From NCBI RefSeq assembly GCF_001642735.1, contig NZ_LWHM01000034.1, positions 1-64,000 of the forward strand: a stretch of 64,000 bases of DNA, in the 5' to 3' direction. The notes beneath the pieces are model-generated. The model did no database searches. It was not told where the DNA came from and saw nothing but the letters and a program-made list of their open reading frames with translations. Made by a program: the position numbers and the translations under genes. Positions within the stretch are counted from its first letter, which is position 1; every line of letters begins with the position of its first letter. Below, one piece after another: positions 17,679 through 27,000 of the stretch. The stretch comes from Pseudohongiella nitratireducens (GTDB lineage: Bacteria > Pseudomonadota > Gammaproteobacteria > Pseudomonadales > Pseudohongiellaceae).

Positions 17679-19608
17679 CAGAGCCTTTAGCAGGTCGAGA
17701 GCCTTCTGGTTCAGAGCCCTCAGCGGATTGAGAGCCCTCAGCGGATTGAGAGCCTTCAGCTGGTTGAGAGCCCTCAGCCGGTCGAGCGTCCTCAGCAAAC
17801 AAAACCCCATCGCCATCATTAAACTGCATCCGGTGCAGGCGGGCGTAATGAGCATCCTTTTCCAGCAACGCCTTGTGACTGCCCTGCTCGACAACCCTGC
17901 CCTGATCCATGACGACAATTTCATCGGCATTTTCAATCGTCGACAACCGGTGAGCAATCACGAAAGTAGTACGCCCTCGCATCAACTGATTCAGCGCCTG
18001 CTGGATATGCTGCTCGGATTCCGTGTCCAGCGCTGATGTCGCCTCATCCAGAATCAGTACCGGCGCATCCTTGAGAAAGGCACGGGCAATGGCCAGGCGC
18101 TGCCGCTGACCACCGGACAGCAGGCTGCCACCGTCACCGACCGGCGAATCATAGCCCTGGGGCAGCGATTGAATAAACTCATCTGCATGCGCGTTTTTGG
18201 CCGCCTCCAGAATCTGCTCATGGCTGACCTTATCAGCAATACCATAGGCAATATTATCTGCCACGGAACCTTCGAAGAGCACCACGTCCTGACTGACGAT
18301 TGCAATCTGCTCACGCAAATTGCCCAGTTCGTACTCCGACAGTTCCACTGCATCCAGTGTAATATTGCCAGCGGTAATATCGTAGAATCGTGGCAGCAGG
18401 TTGACTAATGTGGACTTGCCACTTCCCGAGCGCCCCACCAGCGCCAGCGTGGTCCCCGCTTTGACATCGAGATTAATCGTCTGCAATACCGGTGACTCAG
18501 GGTCATAGGCAAACGACACATCGCTCAGTACCAGGTTACCTTGGACACGATCCGCGCGATGCTGCCCCAGATTCTTTTCCTGCTCCGCATCAAGTAATTC
18601 GAAGATACTGTATGACGCTGAAATACCACGTTGAATAATCGCATTGACGCCGGATAACTGGCGCAACGGTTTGCTTAGCATCCCGGCCAGTGTCAGGAAC
18701 GTCACCACGTCACCTGCCGAGGCATTACCCAGGAACTCTGGCCCCAGCGCCAGCCAGATAAGGATCGCCATGGCAACGCTGACGATGATCTGAATCAGTG
18801 GTGTGGCTGTTGCCTGCGTAGCTACCATTTTCATGTTCTGTCGGCGGTTGCGCTCACTGGAATCACTGAAGCGACCGGAAACAAAATCCGTGGCATTGAA
18901 GGTACGGATCACACGCTGGCCTTTGATGGTTTCATTGGCCAGTTGGGTAACATCGCCCATCGAATCCTGCATCTGCTTGCTGTAGCGGCGGTAACGTTTG
19001 GTCGCCAGATGCACGATAAATGCCATGCAGGGCGCAACCAGTAAAAACACCATGCTAAGGCGCCAGTTAACCCAGAACAACCAGCCCAGCAGTCCAATCA
19101 CAGTCATGCCTTCGCGCAACACCACTGTCACCGCATTGGTAGCCGCTCCTTTGATTTGCAGCACGTCATAAGTGACCTTGGATACCAGCCGCCCCATGCT
19201 GCTTTGATCGTAATAACCCAGCGGCACACTCATTAACTGGTCAAGCACCTGACAACGCAGTCTGTGTACCACGTGGTTGGCCACATATTCCAGAGCATAA
19301 TGGCCCATAAAACCGCCCACACCCCTGGCCAGCACAATCAATACACACAGCAATGGTGCCAGGATGCGCGCGGCGTCGTTTTGCGCTTCAATCTGATCGA
19401 TGGTCCAACCCAGCCAGGCTGCCGTTGCCGGTGTCGTCACGGCGAAAATCAGGTAGCCCAGCATACTGACCACAAACGCCGGCACAAAGGGACGCACATA
19501 ACCCAGCAATCGTTTGTAGATCTGGGTCGCGGTCATCTCACTGGCAGAAGCCGGTGCTGCATTTGCGTCAGCAGGGTCCACAACGGGATCTTCTTTAGGT
19601 TGGCTCAT
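17659..19608 (-). CDS. msbA: Lipid A export ATP-binding/permease protein MsbA
   Basis: A homodimeric ABC exporter that flips lipid A-core across the inner membrane. The N-terminal half is a six-helix transmembrane domain (about residues 35-330). The nucleotide-binding domain has Walker A GRSGSGKSTL, signature LSGGQRQRLAIARA, Walker B VLILDEATSALD and H-loop VIAHRLST. E. coli MsbA is 582 residues; here 649, because of a repeated hydrophilic tail of AEGSQ-type hexapeptides after about residue 610. Its ATG overlaps the exbD stop (ATGA) and its end overlaps lpxK. Confidence 0.94.
   Translation of the reverse strand: MSQPKEDPVVDPADANAAPASASEMTATQIYKRLLGYVRPFVPAFVVSMLGYLIFAVTTPATAAWLGWTIDQIEAQNDAARILAPLLCVLIVLARGVGGFMGHYALEYVANHVVHRLRCQVLDQLMSVPLGYYDQSSMGRLVSKVTYDVLQIKGAATNAVTVVLREGMTVIGLLGWLFWVNWRLSMVFLLVAPCMAFIVHLATKRYRRYSKQMQDSMGDVTQLANETIKGQRVIRTFNATDFVSGRFSDSSERNRRQNMKMVATQATATPLIQIIVSVAMAILIWLALGPEFLGNASAGDVVTFLTLAGMLSKPLRQLSGVNAIIQRGISASYSIFELLDAEQEKNLGQHRADRVQGNLVLSDVSFAYDPESPVLQTINLDVKAGTTLALVGRSGSGKSTLVNLLPRFYDITAGNITLDAVELSEYELGNLREQIAIVSQDVVLFEGSVADNIAYGIADKVSHEQILEAAKNAHADEFIQSLPQGYDSPVGDGGSLLSGGQRQRLAIARAFLKDAPVLILDEATSALDTESEQHIQQALNQLMRGRTTFVIAHRLSTIENADEIVVMDQGRVVEQGSHKALLEKDAHYARLHRMQFNDGDGVLFAEDARPAEGSQPAEGSQSAEGSQSAEGSEPEGSRPAKGSDDAVTS
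17681..17785. repeat. 18-nt tandem repeat encoding the MsbA C-terminal tail
   Basis: Six head-to-tail units at 17681, 17699 (15 nt), 17714, 17732, 17750 and 17768, with plus-strand unit GAGCCCTCAGCGGATTGA. The 17714 and 17732 copies are identical. On the coding strand each unit gives a hexapeptide of the AEGSQ(S/P) type. The array ends three bases before the lpxK start codon. Confidence 0.9.
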
Positions 19609-20054
19609 AACGCATCACCTGATGCTGCTTCGGTATCGCTATCCACTGGCTGACGCGTGGCAATACTCAACTGGGAAAAACCGGCCTGGCCGATCGCATC
19701 CATTGCGGTCACAACACTCTGATGTGTGGCCTCGGCATCAGCAATCAACAACACTGCCCGTGACGTATCCTGTTCAGCCGCATTGAGGAGTGCCAGTCGC
19801 AACGAAGCACTATCGTTATCCATCAGCCGCTCATTATTGATACTGAAACTGCCATTTTCGCTGACCAGCACTTCCAAAGGCTGGTTTACCTGTTCAGCCT
19901 GACCCGCTTCTGCTTCGGGCAAATCTACCGCCAGCCGGGTTTCCCGGGTAAAAGTCGTTGTCACCATAAAAAAGATCAGCAGTAGGAAAACGACATCAAT
20001 CAATGGCGTCAGATTGATAGCCGGATCCTCAAGGGTACGCCGGGGAAATTTCAC
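19605..20054 (-). CDS. exbD: ExbD/TolR-family biopolymer transport protein
   Basis: A small inner-membrane protein that uses the proton gradient together with ExbB. It has an N-terminal cytoplasmic segment and one membrane helix (NLTPLIDVVFLLLIFFMVTT) containing the conserved proton-accepting Asp of the LID motif. A periplasmic domain follows. The length is 149 residues. It overlaps exbB upstream and msbA downstream by four bases each. No TonB or receptor gene is nearby. The comEC-exbB-exbD-lpxK order is standard for Pseudomonas-type genomes and suggests an envelope role. Confidence 0.93.
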   Translation of the reverse strand: MKFPRRTLEDPAINLTPLIDVVFLLLIFFMVTTTFTRETRLAVDLPEAEAGQAEQVNQPLEVLVSENGSFSINNERLMDNDSASLRLALLNAAEQDTSRAVLLIADAEATHQSVVTAMDAIGQAGFSQLSIATRQPVDSDTEAASGDAL

Positions 20055-20908
20055 GATGTCGCTTCCGCCCGTGTGTCAGTCAGATCATCACTTTTATCGT
20101 TGGCAACAGTGTCATCGCTGGCGACACTTTTATCGTTGGCGACCCTTTTCTCGTTGGCGACACTGCTATCTTTGGCAGCACTATCATCTTTGCCAGTCCT
20201 GTGATCTGCTTTTTTGCCGGGCGCGGCTTCTTTTCCGGCGGGCTGGTTATCTTCAGCAGCATCAGTGCGTGAAGTGCTGACAGCAATATCCTGCCATTCA
20301 ACGCGCCGGTCACTGAACAGCGCTTCTACCAGTTTGGCGGATTCCTGTTCCAGAGTCAGAACCAGTGAATCAACCGTGCGGACAAAATACCGGTGGAATG
20401 CATAAGACGGAATCGCTACGGTCAGGCCGGCAGCGGTGGTGATCAGTGCCTCGGAGATGCCTCCGGCCAGCGCATTGGCATTGCCCGTACCTTGAATCAT
20501 GATCTCGGTAAATACCCGGATCATGCCAATAACCGTACCGAGCAGGCCCAGTAACGGCGTGATGGCTGCAATAGTGCCTAATGTACTGAGATAACGTTCA
20601 AGATCATGAATAACAACCGCGGCATTCTGCTCGATGGCATCTGACATGGCCTGACGTCCCTGGCGGGCATTGAGCAAGCCAGCGGCCAGCACCTGACCTA
20701 ATGGTGAGGCCAAACGCAACTCACGTAGTTTGGCGGCATCCAGCTCACTGTTTTTTATCCAGGTCCAAACCTGCCCCACGGTGGCTTTAGGTGCAATCCT
20801 GCGCTGGTTAAGAGACCAGAATCGCTCAATGACAATGGCGATTGCGACAATCGAACAAATGATAATTGGCAGCATCAACCAGCCACCAGCCAGAACTATT
20901 TCTACCAC
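20051..20908 (-). CDS. exbB: ExbB/TolQ/MotA-family proton channel protein
   Basis: The inner-membrane partner of ExbD. There are three membrane helices: residues about 8-28, then a pair within about 105-190. The conserved block is TPLLGLLGTVIGMIRVF plus ITTAAGLTVAIPSYAFHRYF. The GTG start fits the position of the first helix. Typical ExbB/TolQ proteins end near residue 210-240. This one continues to 285 with a charged tail made of VANDKS-type hexapeptide repeats encoded by an 18-nt tandem array. Confidence 0.92.
   Translation of the reverse strand: MVEIVLAGGWLMLPIIICSIVAIAIVIERFWSLNQRRIAPKATVGQVWTWIKNSELDAAKLRELRLASPLGQVLAAGLLNARQGRQAMSDAIEQNAAVVIHDLERYLSTLGTIAAITPLLGLLGTVIGMIRVFTEIMIQGTGNANALAGGISEALITTAAGLTVAIPSYAFHRYFVRTVDSLVLTLEQESAKLVEALFSDRRVEWQDIAVSTSRTDAAEDNQPAGKEAAPGKKADHRTGKDDSAAKDSSVANEKRVANDKSVASDDTVANDKSDDLTDTRAEATS
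20089..20196. repeat. 18-nt tandem repeat encoding the ExbB C-terminal tail
   Basis: Six contiguous 18-nt units from 20089, with plus-strand consensus CACTTTTATCGTTGGCGA and units beginning every 18 bases. Divergence increases toward 20196. It encodes VANDKS-like hexapeptides in the last 35-40 residues of ExbB and stops about 30 nt before the gene end. Confidence 0.9.
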
Positions 20909-21005
20909 AACGTGAGCCTCCCGCGGATTCGGGGCTTACTTTAACATAACCACCCCCCAAGGTATAAGCTGCAACAGCCTGTCCGGCATGCATTCAGAGC
21001 TGCAT

Positions 21006-23519
21006 TCAAGGCAATGGTGGCGCTCGCCAGAAACGCGCCTGCTGTTGCCGATACTCCCGCCACAGGTGCTGTTTTTGGGCTTTATTACCGCCCTCAGCGC
21101 CAGTGGCTGACATAAGGTACTGTAACGCACCGGATTCAGCCGTATTCATCAAACAGATACCGCGCCCCTGCGTTCTTTGTATGACATCTGGATGAGGATG
21201 GTTAAAGCGATTGTAAGCGCCAGCCGATATCAGCATGCATTGCGGATCCACCGCATCCAGAAACTGTCCTGTTGAAGAAGTATTGCTGCCATGATGGGGC
21301 GCGACCAGCCAGGTGGCGTTAAGCCTTTGGGGTGACTGGGACAACAGATGATGTTCCACTGCGGCTTCTATGTCACCCGTCAGCAACAGTGACTCTCGCC
21401 CGTTACTGACCCGCAGCACACAAGAAGTATTATTCACCTTGCCACTGATCCGCTCCTGACCAGATTGGGAAGGTGATGGGTGCAGAAATTCAAAGGTGAC
21501 ACTATCAAAGCGCCAGCCGGACCCGCCCTGGCAGGGTAACCAGTGCCGGGGTTCTCCGTATTGCGCTGGCAACTGCCCACCGAAATGCACCGTATCTATC
21601 GGCAATTGCGCCAGCAGCCCCGGTATGGCGCCAGCATGATCGTCGTGCCAATGGCTGACAATGACGGCATCCAGGCGATCGACACCATGCCTTGCCAGTA
21701 CCGGCAAAATACCCAGCGCAGCACGCTGTCCCTCTCCCCGCGGCGGTCCGGTATCGAACAGCACCTGATGCTGAGCTGTTCGCAACAGTACGGACAATCC
21801 TTGTCCGACATCAATCACCGTCACGGCAACCTCGCCGGCATTCAGTCCAGAACGGGGTGGAGCGGGCCAGATTAAGGGGAAAAACAATAATGTCGCCGGC
21901 AGTCGTGGCAACATGCCCCGGGGTAGCAGAAGCGCCAGACTGCCTATCGCAGCCAGCATCCAGGCTACGACTCCAAGGGATGCACGATATCCACCCTGCC
22001 CCACTTCTCCCAGGGAAGAAGCCGTGGATGCCATCCATGTCAGCCATCCCAGCAACAGCTCTATACCCAGGTCGGCAACAAACCAGCATGCTGCTCCCAG
22101 CACAGACGAAATGGTACCCAGTGCAGCCCCCGTTAATGCCATGGGGACAATCAAAAACCCCATTAACGGAACGGCGACCAGGTTGCTCAGTGGCGATATC
22201 ACTGAAAAAGCGCCCGGCCCCGCCAACAGCGGCACCAGCAAAGCAATGCTGACCACCATCTGCGGCCGCAACAGGTACCAGCTGCAGTAGGATACCCAAC
22301 AGCGCCACTGCACACAGGCAATACGCAGCCCCTGCCAGCGCGGGTTGCGGCGGTGATAACCGGTCATTGCCAGCAACAGGCCAGCGACGGCCACAAATGA
22401 CATCCAGAACCCTGCCTGCCATATCGCCAGCGGATTCAGCATCAGCACCAGCGTTGCTGCCAGTACCAGCGATTGCGAACTACGCAAGCGATACCGGCTA
22501 CTGCGCCCGAGTAATAAAACCAGTATCATCACCACAGCCCGTTGCGTAGGCAATGAAAAGCCGGCCAGCATGCTGTAGAACAACGCCGAAAATATTGCCC
22601 CAATAGCAGCCAGTCGCTGAGCGGGTTGCCAGAAAAGCAGACGGGGCCAGCAATAAGGGATAAAGCGAAGTATCAGTCGGCACAGCAGGTAACTGAAAGT
22701 TGCAATCAGACCAATATGCAAGCCCGATACCACCAGCAAATGTGTGGTGCCGGTGTGGGCCAGTAAATCCCAGGTTGCATCGCTTAAGCCATGATCCGAA
22801 CCAATGATCAAGGCGGTTAAAATGTCTGTGTGTTGTCGTTTTTCGCCCTGCCGCAAACGGTCTGCGATACCCACTCGCCAGCGCAGAAGCCGGGAAGCGC
22901 TGTCATCCAGCAGACCTGATGCATACTCAACCGGCTGATTGAAACCGGTATCCCGGACATAGCCCTGGGTGGTAATACCCCGGGCAAACCGTCGTTGTTC
23001 CAGATCAAAACCACCAGGGTTGGCCTGCCCGTGCACAGGCCGGAGCCGGACACGTAATCGCCAGCGTTCTCCGGGCAATATCGCCAGCATGCTGTAGTCA
23101 CGCAGCTCGATGGTTGTGCCGGAAAACTGTGCTGACTGCCAGTCACAGTTTTCCGGCAGCAGTCGTAAACAGGCCCGATCCACTTTCAGCGTAAATCGCT
23201 GGCCACGCAAGGCTGGTTCAATCAGCGAACTCACTTGCCCGCGCACCCAGATATCCTGGCGAACCCAGGCATCGGGTAAACGTTGCGCCAACACACCTGC
23301 GGCCCAGTCCAGCGCCCAGCAATGACCGGCCAGCATGGCGAAAAGCAGCGCCAGCCAGCGCCATTTCACGCTCAGCAAAGCGCCACTGGCGATGGTGAGG
23401 CAAATGGCAAAGATGACACCAGGCAGAGCCAGTGCAGCCACTGTATCAGGAATGTCCCGCCACAATGCGACCAGTGCCATACCCAGACAGACACTGAGTA
23501 ACAGCATAACCAGACGCAT
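21006..23519 (-). CDS. comEC: ComEC/Rec2 competence protein, DNA-uptake channel
   Basis: Inner-membrane channel for transforming DNA. An N-terminal DUF4131/OB region is followed by the multi-helix Competence domain (about residues 230-510; motif THLLVVSGLHIGL). A C-terminal metallo-beta-lactamase-like domain has VIVSHWHDDHAGAIPGLL and LVAPHHGSNTSST, and is thought to be the strand-degrading nuclease in some homologues. At 837 residues it is somewhat longer than average. The frame and all motifs are intact, so natural transformation is possible if type IV pili are present. It sits between lolE and exbB, as in Pseudomonas. Confidence 0.94.
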   Translation of the reverse strand: MRLVMLLLSVCLGMALVALWRDIPDTVAALALPGVIFAICLTIASGALLSVKWRWLALLFAMLAGHCWALDWAAGVLAQRLPDAWVRQDIWVRGQVSSLIEPALRGQRFTLKVDRACLRLLPENCDWQSAQFSGTTIELRDYSMLAILPGERWRLRVRLRPVHGQANPGGFDLEQRRFARGITTQGYVRDTGFNQPVEYASGLLDDSASRLLRWRVGIADRLRQGEKRQHTDILTALIIGSDHGLSDATWDLLAHTGTTHLLVVSGLHIGLIATFSYLLCRLILRFIPYCWPRLLFWQPAQRLAAIGAIFSALFYSMLAGFSLPTQRAVVMILVLLLGRSSRYRLRSSQSLVLAATLVLMLNPLAIWQAGFWMSFVAVAGLLLAMTGYHRRNPRWQGLRIACVQWRCWVSYCSWYLLRPQMVVSIALLVPLLAGPGAFSVISPLSNLVAVPLMGFLIVPMALTGAALGTISSVLGAACWFVADLGIELLLGWLTWMASTASSLGEVGQGGYRASLGVVAWMLAAIGSLALLLPRGMLPRLPATLLFFPLIWPAPPRSGLNAGEVAVTVIDVGQGLSVLLRTAQHQVLFDTGPPRGEGQRAALGILPVLARHGVDRLDAVIVSHWHDDHAGAIPGLLAQLPIDTVHFGGQLPAQYGEPRHWLPCQGGSGWRFDSVTFEFLHPSPSQSGQERISGKVNNTSCVLRVSNGRESLLLTGDIEAAVEHHLLSQSPQRLNATWLVAPHHGSNTSSTGQFLDAVDPQCMLISAGAYNRFNHPHPDVIQRTQGRGICLMNTAESGALQYLMSATGAEGGNKAQKQHLWREYRQQQARFWRAPPLP

Positions 23520-23686
23520 GGCCCTGCCACCCTTTTACTCGTTGCTTTTCACCCGTTCCCTTGCCCGACTCCTTAAGCGTTCCCGCCGAAACGCCAGGGC
23601 AAACTGACTCATCACTAAAGGTATAGCAGAGAGCTGATGGGCTGTGCCCAAAGTTCTGTGACATTACACACGCCCGCATGCTCCAC

Positions 23687-23731
23687 TAGTCGTGACGAAA
23701 TTAGCGGTGACGGAATTAGTCGTGCCGCAAG
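23687..23731. repeat. 15-nt tandem triplication across the lolE stop codon
   Basis: Three 15-nt units begin at 23687, 23702 and 23717 (TAGTCGTGACGAAAT, TAGCGGTGACGGAAT, TAGTCGTGCCGCAAG). The rightmost unit is the last five codons of lolE including part of the stop. The other two lie beyond the stop, so the gene end appears copied outward twice. Confidence 0.75.
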
Positions 23732-24981
23732 GCCTCGGCGGCATGCACCCCGGCAGCGCGACGGGCAGGATAAAGGCTGGCAAGCAGGCAAAGTACTATG
23801 ACACCGCCACTGACCATCAGCATGTCTTGCCAGCGCAGCTCAGAGGGGAGAAAGTCGATGGGATAAACATCTGCACTGAGTAATTGACTGCCGGTCAGCC
23901 CTTCAATCCACTGAAACAGGTCACTGACAGTCAGTGACAGCAGCACCCCCGCCAGCATTCCCAGCAAGGTGCCAAACAGACCAATCAGGCAGCCCTGCCA
24001 GACAAAAATACGCGCAATCAACCCGGGACCGGCACCCATGGTGCGCAGGATAGCGATATCGGCATGCTTATCCCTGACAATCATGACCAGGCTGACCACC
24101 AGGTTAAACGCAGCCACGGCTACCAGCAGCCAAAGCAAAAAACCCACCACGCTGCGCGAAAGACGGATATTGTCATAAATAGCGCCAAACCATTGCGTCC
24201 AGGTATCGAGAAAATAGCCGCCCGGCAATTGTTCAGCGACCTGTGGACGCCATCGTGATACTGCCAGCAGATCATCTGTGCGCAGCCGCAAACCATTGTA
24301 ACGGCCCGGCTCGCGATACAGCGCCTGCGCATCCGGCAAAGCAATCAGCACCATGCGCTCATCCAGTTCCTGCGTACCCACCCGGTAAATACCACCGACT
24401 TTGAAACGGCGTTGCACGGGTAACGGAGCCACGGGATTGATAGACACATCCAGCGAATACAGGGTAACCAGATCCCCCATGCCGACATTGAGCTGATTAG
24501 CCAGAGATTGGCCAAGCACGATATTAAAGCGGCTATCGGAGAGGGCGGACATGGAACCGGTCACCATAAAATCAGCCAGCCGTGACATTTGCTGCTCGCG
24601 CTCCGGGTCGATGCCATTGACCTGGATGCCTCGGCTGACCTCACCGGCCGCTGCCACTCCGTTGGTCTGCAACACCGGTGAGGTGGCGATAACGCTGGGC
24701 AAGGCCAGTAACGCCTGATCAACTGCCTGCCACTGCTCAGCAGAAGTCGCCTCGGGAGTACTGACCGCCGCGTGTGGCAGAACGCCGAGCACGTTCTCCC
24801 GAACTTCCTTGTCAAAGCCATTCATGACCGAAAGCACTGTGATCAGAATCGCAACGCTGAGTGACAGCCCGATCATGGTCAGCATCGACATAAAGCCAAC
24901 GAGTTGGCTACGGCGCCCGACACTGACGTAGCGCCGGGCAATACGCCAGGACAACCCTCGTGTTGCGGTCGATTGCGTCAT
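23716..24981 (-). CDS. lolE: Lipoprotein-releasing ABC transporter permease LolE
   Basis: One of two paralogous permeases of LolCDE, which extracts outer-membrane lipoproteins from the inner membrane for LolA. It has an N-terminal membrane helix (about 30-55) followed by a large periplasmic domain, then three C-terminal helices with the FtsX-like signature [20 protein letters not shown] chose the start at 24981, four bases after the lolD stop; the longer frame lies inside lolD. The length is 421 residues. The assignment as LolE rather than LolC follows position (third after lolC, lolD). Confidence 0.9.
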   Translation of the reverse strand: MTQSTATRGLSWRIARRYVSVGRRSQLVGFMSMLTMIGLSLSVAILITVLSVMNGFDKEVRENVLGVLPHAAVSTPEATSAEQWQAVDQALLALPSVIATSPVLQTNGVAAAGEVSRGIQVNGIDPEREQQMSRLADFMVTGSMSALSDSRFNIVLGQSLANQLNVGMGDLVTLYSLDVSINPVAPLPVQRRFKVGGIYRVGTQELDERMVLIALPDAQALYREPGRYNGLRLRTDDLLAVSRWRPQVAEQLPGGYFLDTWTQWFGAIYDNIRLSRSVVGFLLWLLVAVAAFNLVVSLVMIVRDKHADIAILRTMGAGPGLIARIFVWQGCLIGLFGTLLGMLAGVLLSLTVSDLFQWIEGLTGSQLLSADVYPIDFLPSELRWQDMLMVSGGVIVLCLLASLYPARRAAGVHAAEALRHD

Positions 24982-24985
24982 CTGA

Positions 24986-25717
24986 TCAGCCCCGCTCCGC
25001 CAACGCATCATCCGGTGATTTTTCCGTCAATCGACCGCCGACCAGCATGTACTGCCGATCCTGTATTGAGGCCAGGTGATCATCATGGGTCACCACCACA
25101 AAGCTGGTTTGCAGGCGCTCATTCAATTCACGCATCAGGCCATGAATACTCTCTGCCGTGCGCCGATCCAGGTTGCCGGTCGGCTCGTCCATCAACACAC
25201 AACGAGGTTCCCCGACCAGTGCACGGGCAATAGCAACACGCTGACGCTCACCCCCGGACAGCTCTGATGGTTTATGTTCAAGACGGTGACCCAGCCCGGT
25301 TTGCTCAAGCAACTTTTTAGCCTGGGCACGGGCATCTTCTGTGCTGCAACCACGGATCAGTAAGGGCATCGCCACATTTTCCAACGCAGTAAACTCACCC
25401 AGCAGATGGTGAAACTGATAGACAAACCCAAGTTCCCGGTTACGTAACTGGCCCAGTTCAGCTTCCTTGAGTTGACCGAGCACTTTGCCGGCAACATGCA
25501 CTTCACCGCCACTGGGCTGATCCAGGCCGCCCAGCATATTCAGCAAGGTGGTCTTGCCTGAACCCGAGGCACCAACAATGGCAACACACTCCCCGGCCGA
25601 GACGGACAGGTTAATATCGGTCAGCACATCAACTTCCTGCGGCCCTTGCGTATAGGATTTGCGCAAGTGGCAGCAGGCAATAACCGGTGCCTGCCCGGCA
25701 TCAACGTTATGACTCAT
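24986..25717 (-). CDS. lolD: Lipoprotein-releasing ABC transporter ATPase LolD
   Basis: The ATPase subunit powering lipoprotein release. It has Walker [19 protein letters not shown]-loop YQFHHLL, signature [15 protein letters not shown], Walker [13 protein letters not shown] and the switch histidine in VVTHD. The 243-residue length is typical. It lies 44 nt downstream of lolC and 4 nt upstream of the chosen lolE start, so a single LolCDE operon is clear. Confidence 0.96.
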   Translation of the reverse strand: MSHNVDAGQAPVIACCHLRKSYTQGPQEVDVLTDINLSVSAGECVAIVGASGSGKTTLLNMLGGLDQPSGGEVHVAGKVLGQLKEAELGQLRNRELGFVYQFHHLLGEFTALENVAMPLLIRGCSTEDARAQAKKLLEQTGLGHRLEHKPSELSGGERQRVAIARALVGEPRCVLMDEPTGNLDRRTAESIHGLMRELNERLQTSFVVVTHDDHLASIQDRQYMLVGGRLTEKSPDDALAERG

Positions 25718-25761
25718 ATCTGGTTTTCCTGTTGTTGCAAGTGTATTGCCCGTGTTGCCGC

Positions 25762-27000
25762 CTATTCATAACGCAGCACATCAGCTGGTTGCACGCGCGA
25801 AGCACGCCATGCCGGATAAATCGTCGCCAGTAAGCTGATCAGCACCGAGCAAAGTGCGATGACGCCGACATCGGACCAGTTTAATTCGGCATTGAGGTGG
25901 GCAATCATATAAACCTCTCCGGGGGCGAGCAAATTGTTCAACCAGCCTTCGAACCAGCGCGTCAGATCACCCAGGTACTGGCTAAGAACAACGCCACCAA
26001 CCACCCCCAGCACCGTCCCCATGATTCCGGCCGCCAGCCCTTGCACCATAAACACCGACATGATGGCCCGGCGGCTGGCTCCCATGGTTCTGAGAATGGC
26101 AATATCGGCCTGTTTGTCGGCAACCGTCATAACCAGTGTGGCAACGATATTCACAGCGCCGATGATGACAATCATCAGCAACATAAACCCGGTCATGATT
26201 TTTTCCAGGCGCAAGGCATCGAACAGGTTACGGCGACTTTGTTCCCAGCTGTCTAGCTGGTAGTTGGCTGGCGGCAACGATGACAGTGCTCGCCGGGAAA
26301 TGGCTTCAGCACTGAAGACATCATCGACTCTGAACCGAAGCTGTAACGGCGATTGCTGCTCACCATAAAGTTCCCGTGCGGCATCCAGATTGACCAGTGC
26401 AGTGGAACCGCTGTCATAGAAACCAAAATCAGCAATACCCAGCACCTGGAAGCTGCGGGCTCCATTTAGCTGCCCTGCCAGCAGGTCAGACAACGGGGTG
26501 ACTGACAGCTGTTCATCATTGAAGATACCGAGGCGCGAAGCGAGCCGGCTACCCAGGATGATGCCATCGGTCTGAATCGCCAGACGCTCCAGCAAGCTGT
26601 TGAGGTGCGGGTTGGGTTCAGGCTGAACATCGGGCTCATCCAGCGCTGACACCCCTCGCACGGCGGCGAACTGGCCTTGCCCGTCAAAGCGCAGCCAGGA
26701 CTCTCCTTCAATGAAGGGCGCCACTGCAGTAATACCGTCAGCATTTTCCAGACCGGCACTGCCTTCCTGCCAGCTCAATCCGTTATCTGGCCAATGAATA
26801 CTGGCATGAGGTACCGCTTTCAGCGTCTCGTCCCGCATCGTACTGGTGGAGGCATTAATCACCGACAGTACGGCGATCAAGGCCAGTACCCCCAGGGCAA
26901 TACCCAACATGGAAATGACCGACACAAAGGACAGCAGATGGCTTTTCTTGCGCGCTCTGACAAAGCGCAGTCCCACGAACAGCGTTAACGGCCTATACAT
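25762..27000 (-). CDS. lolC: Lipoprotein-releasing ABC transporter permease LolC
   Basis: The permease partner of LolE in the inner membrane. The opening [20 protein letters not shown] and first helix ([20 protein letters not shown]) are characteristic. A periplasmic domain and three C-terminal helices follow, with [19 protein letters not shown]. The length is 412 residues. Its start overlaps the end of the recombinase-like gene by 8 nt, so translation of lolC may be coupled to that unusual upstream gene. Confidence 0.93.
   Translation of the reverse strand: MYRPLTLFVGLRFVRARKKSHLLSFVSVISMLGIALGVLALIAVLSVINASTSTMRDETLKAVPHASIHWPDNGLSWQEGSAGLENADGITAVAPFIEGESWLRFDGQGQFAAVRGVSALDEPDVQPEPNPHLNSLLERLAIQTDGIILGSRLASRLGIFNDEQLSVTPLSDLLAGQLNGARSFQVLGIADFGFYDSGSTALVNLDAARELYGEQQSPLQLRFRVDDVFSAEAISRRALSSLPPANYQLDSWEQSRRNLFDALRLEKIMTGFMLLMIVIIGAVNIVATLVMTVADKQADIAILRTMGASRRAIMSVFMVQGLAAGIMGTVLGVVGGVVLSQYLGDLTRWFEGWLNNLLAPGEVYMIAHLNAELNWSDVGVIALCSVLISLLATIYPAWRASRVQPADVLRYE

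Noticed and set aside
17679-17957. N-terminal extension of lpxK rich in Leu-Arg-Ala-Leu-Asn repeats
   Set aside because: It is the msbA tail repeat read in another frame; the conserved LpxK opening (WYRG) starts at the ATG at 17678.
23530-23612. Small frame MSQFALAFRRERLRSRAR between lolE and comEC
   Set aside because: Only about 25 codons with no recognised family or clear ribosome site; not supportable.
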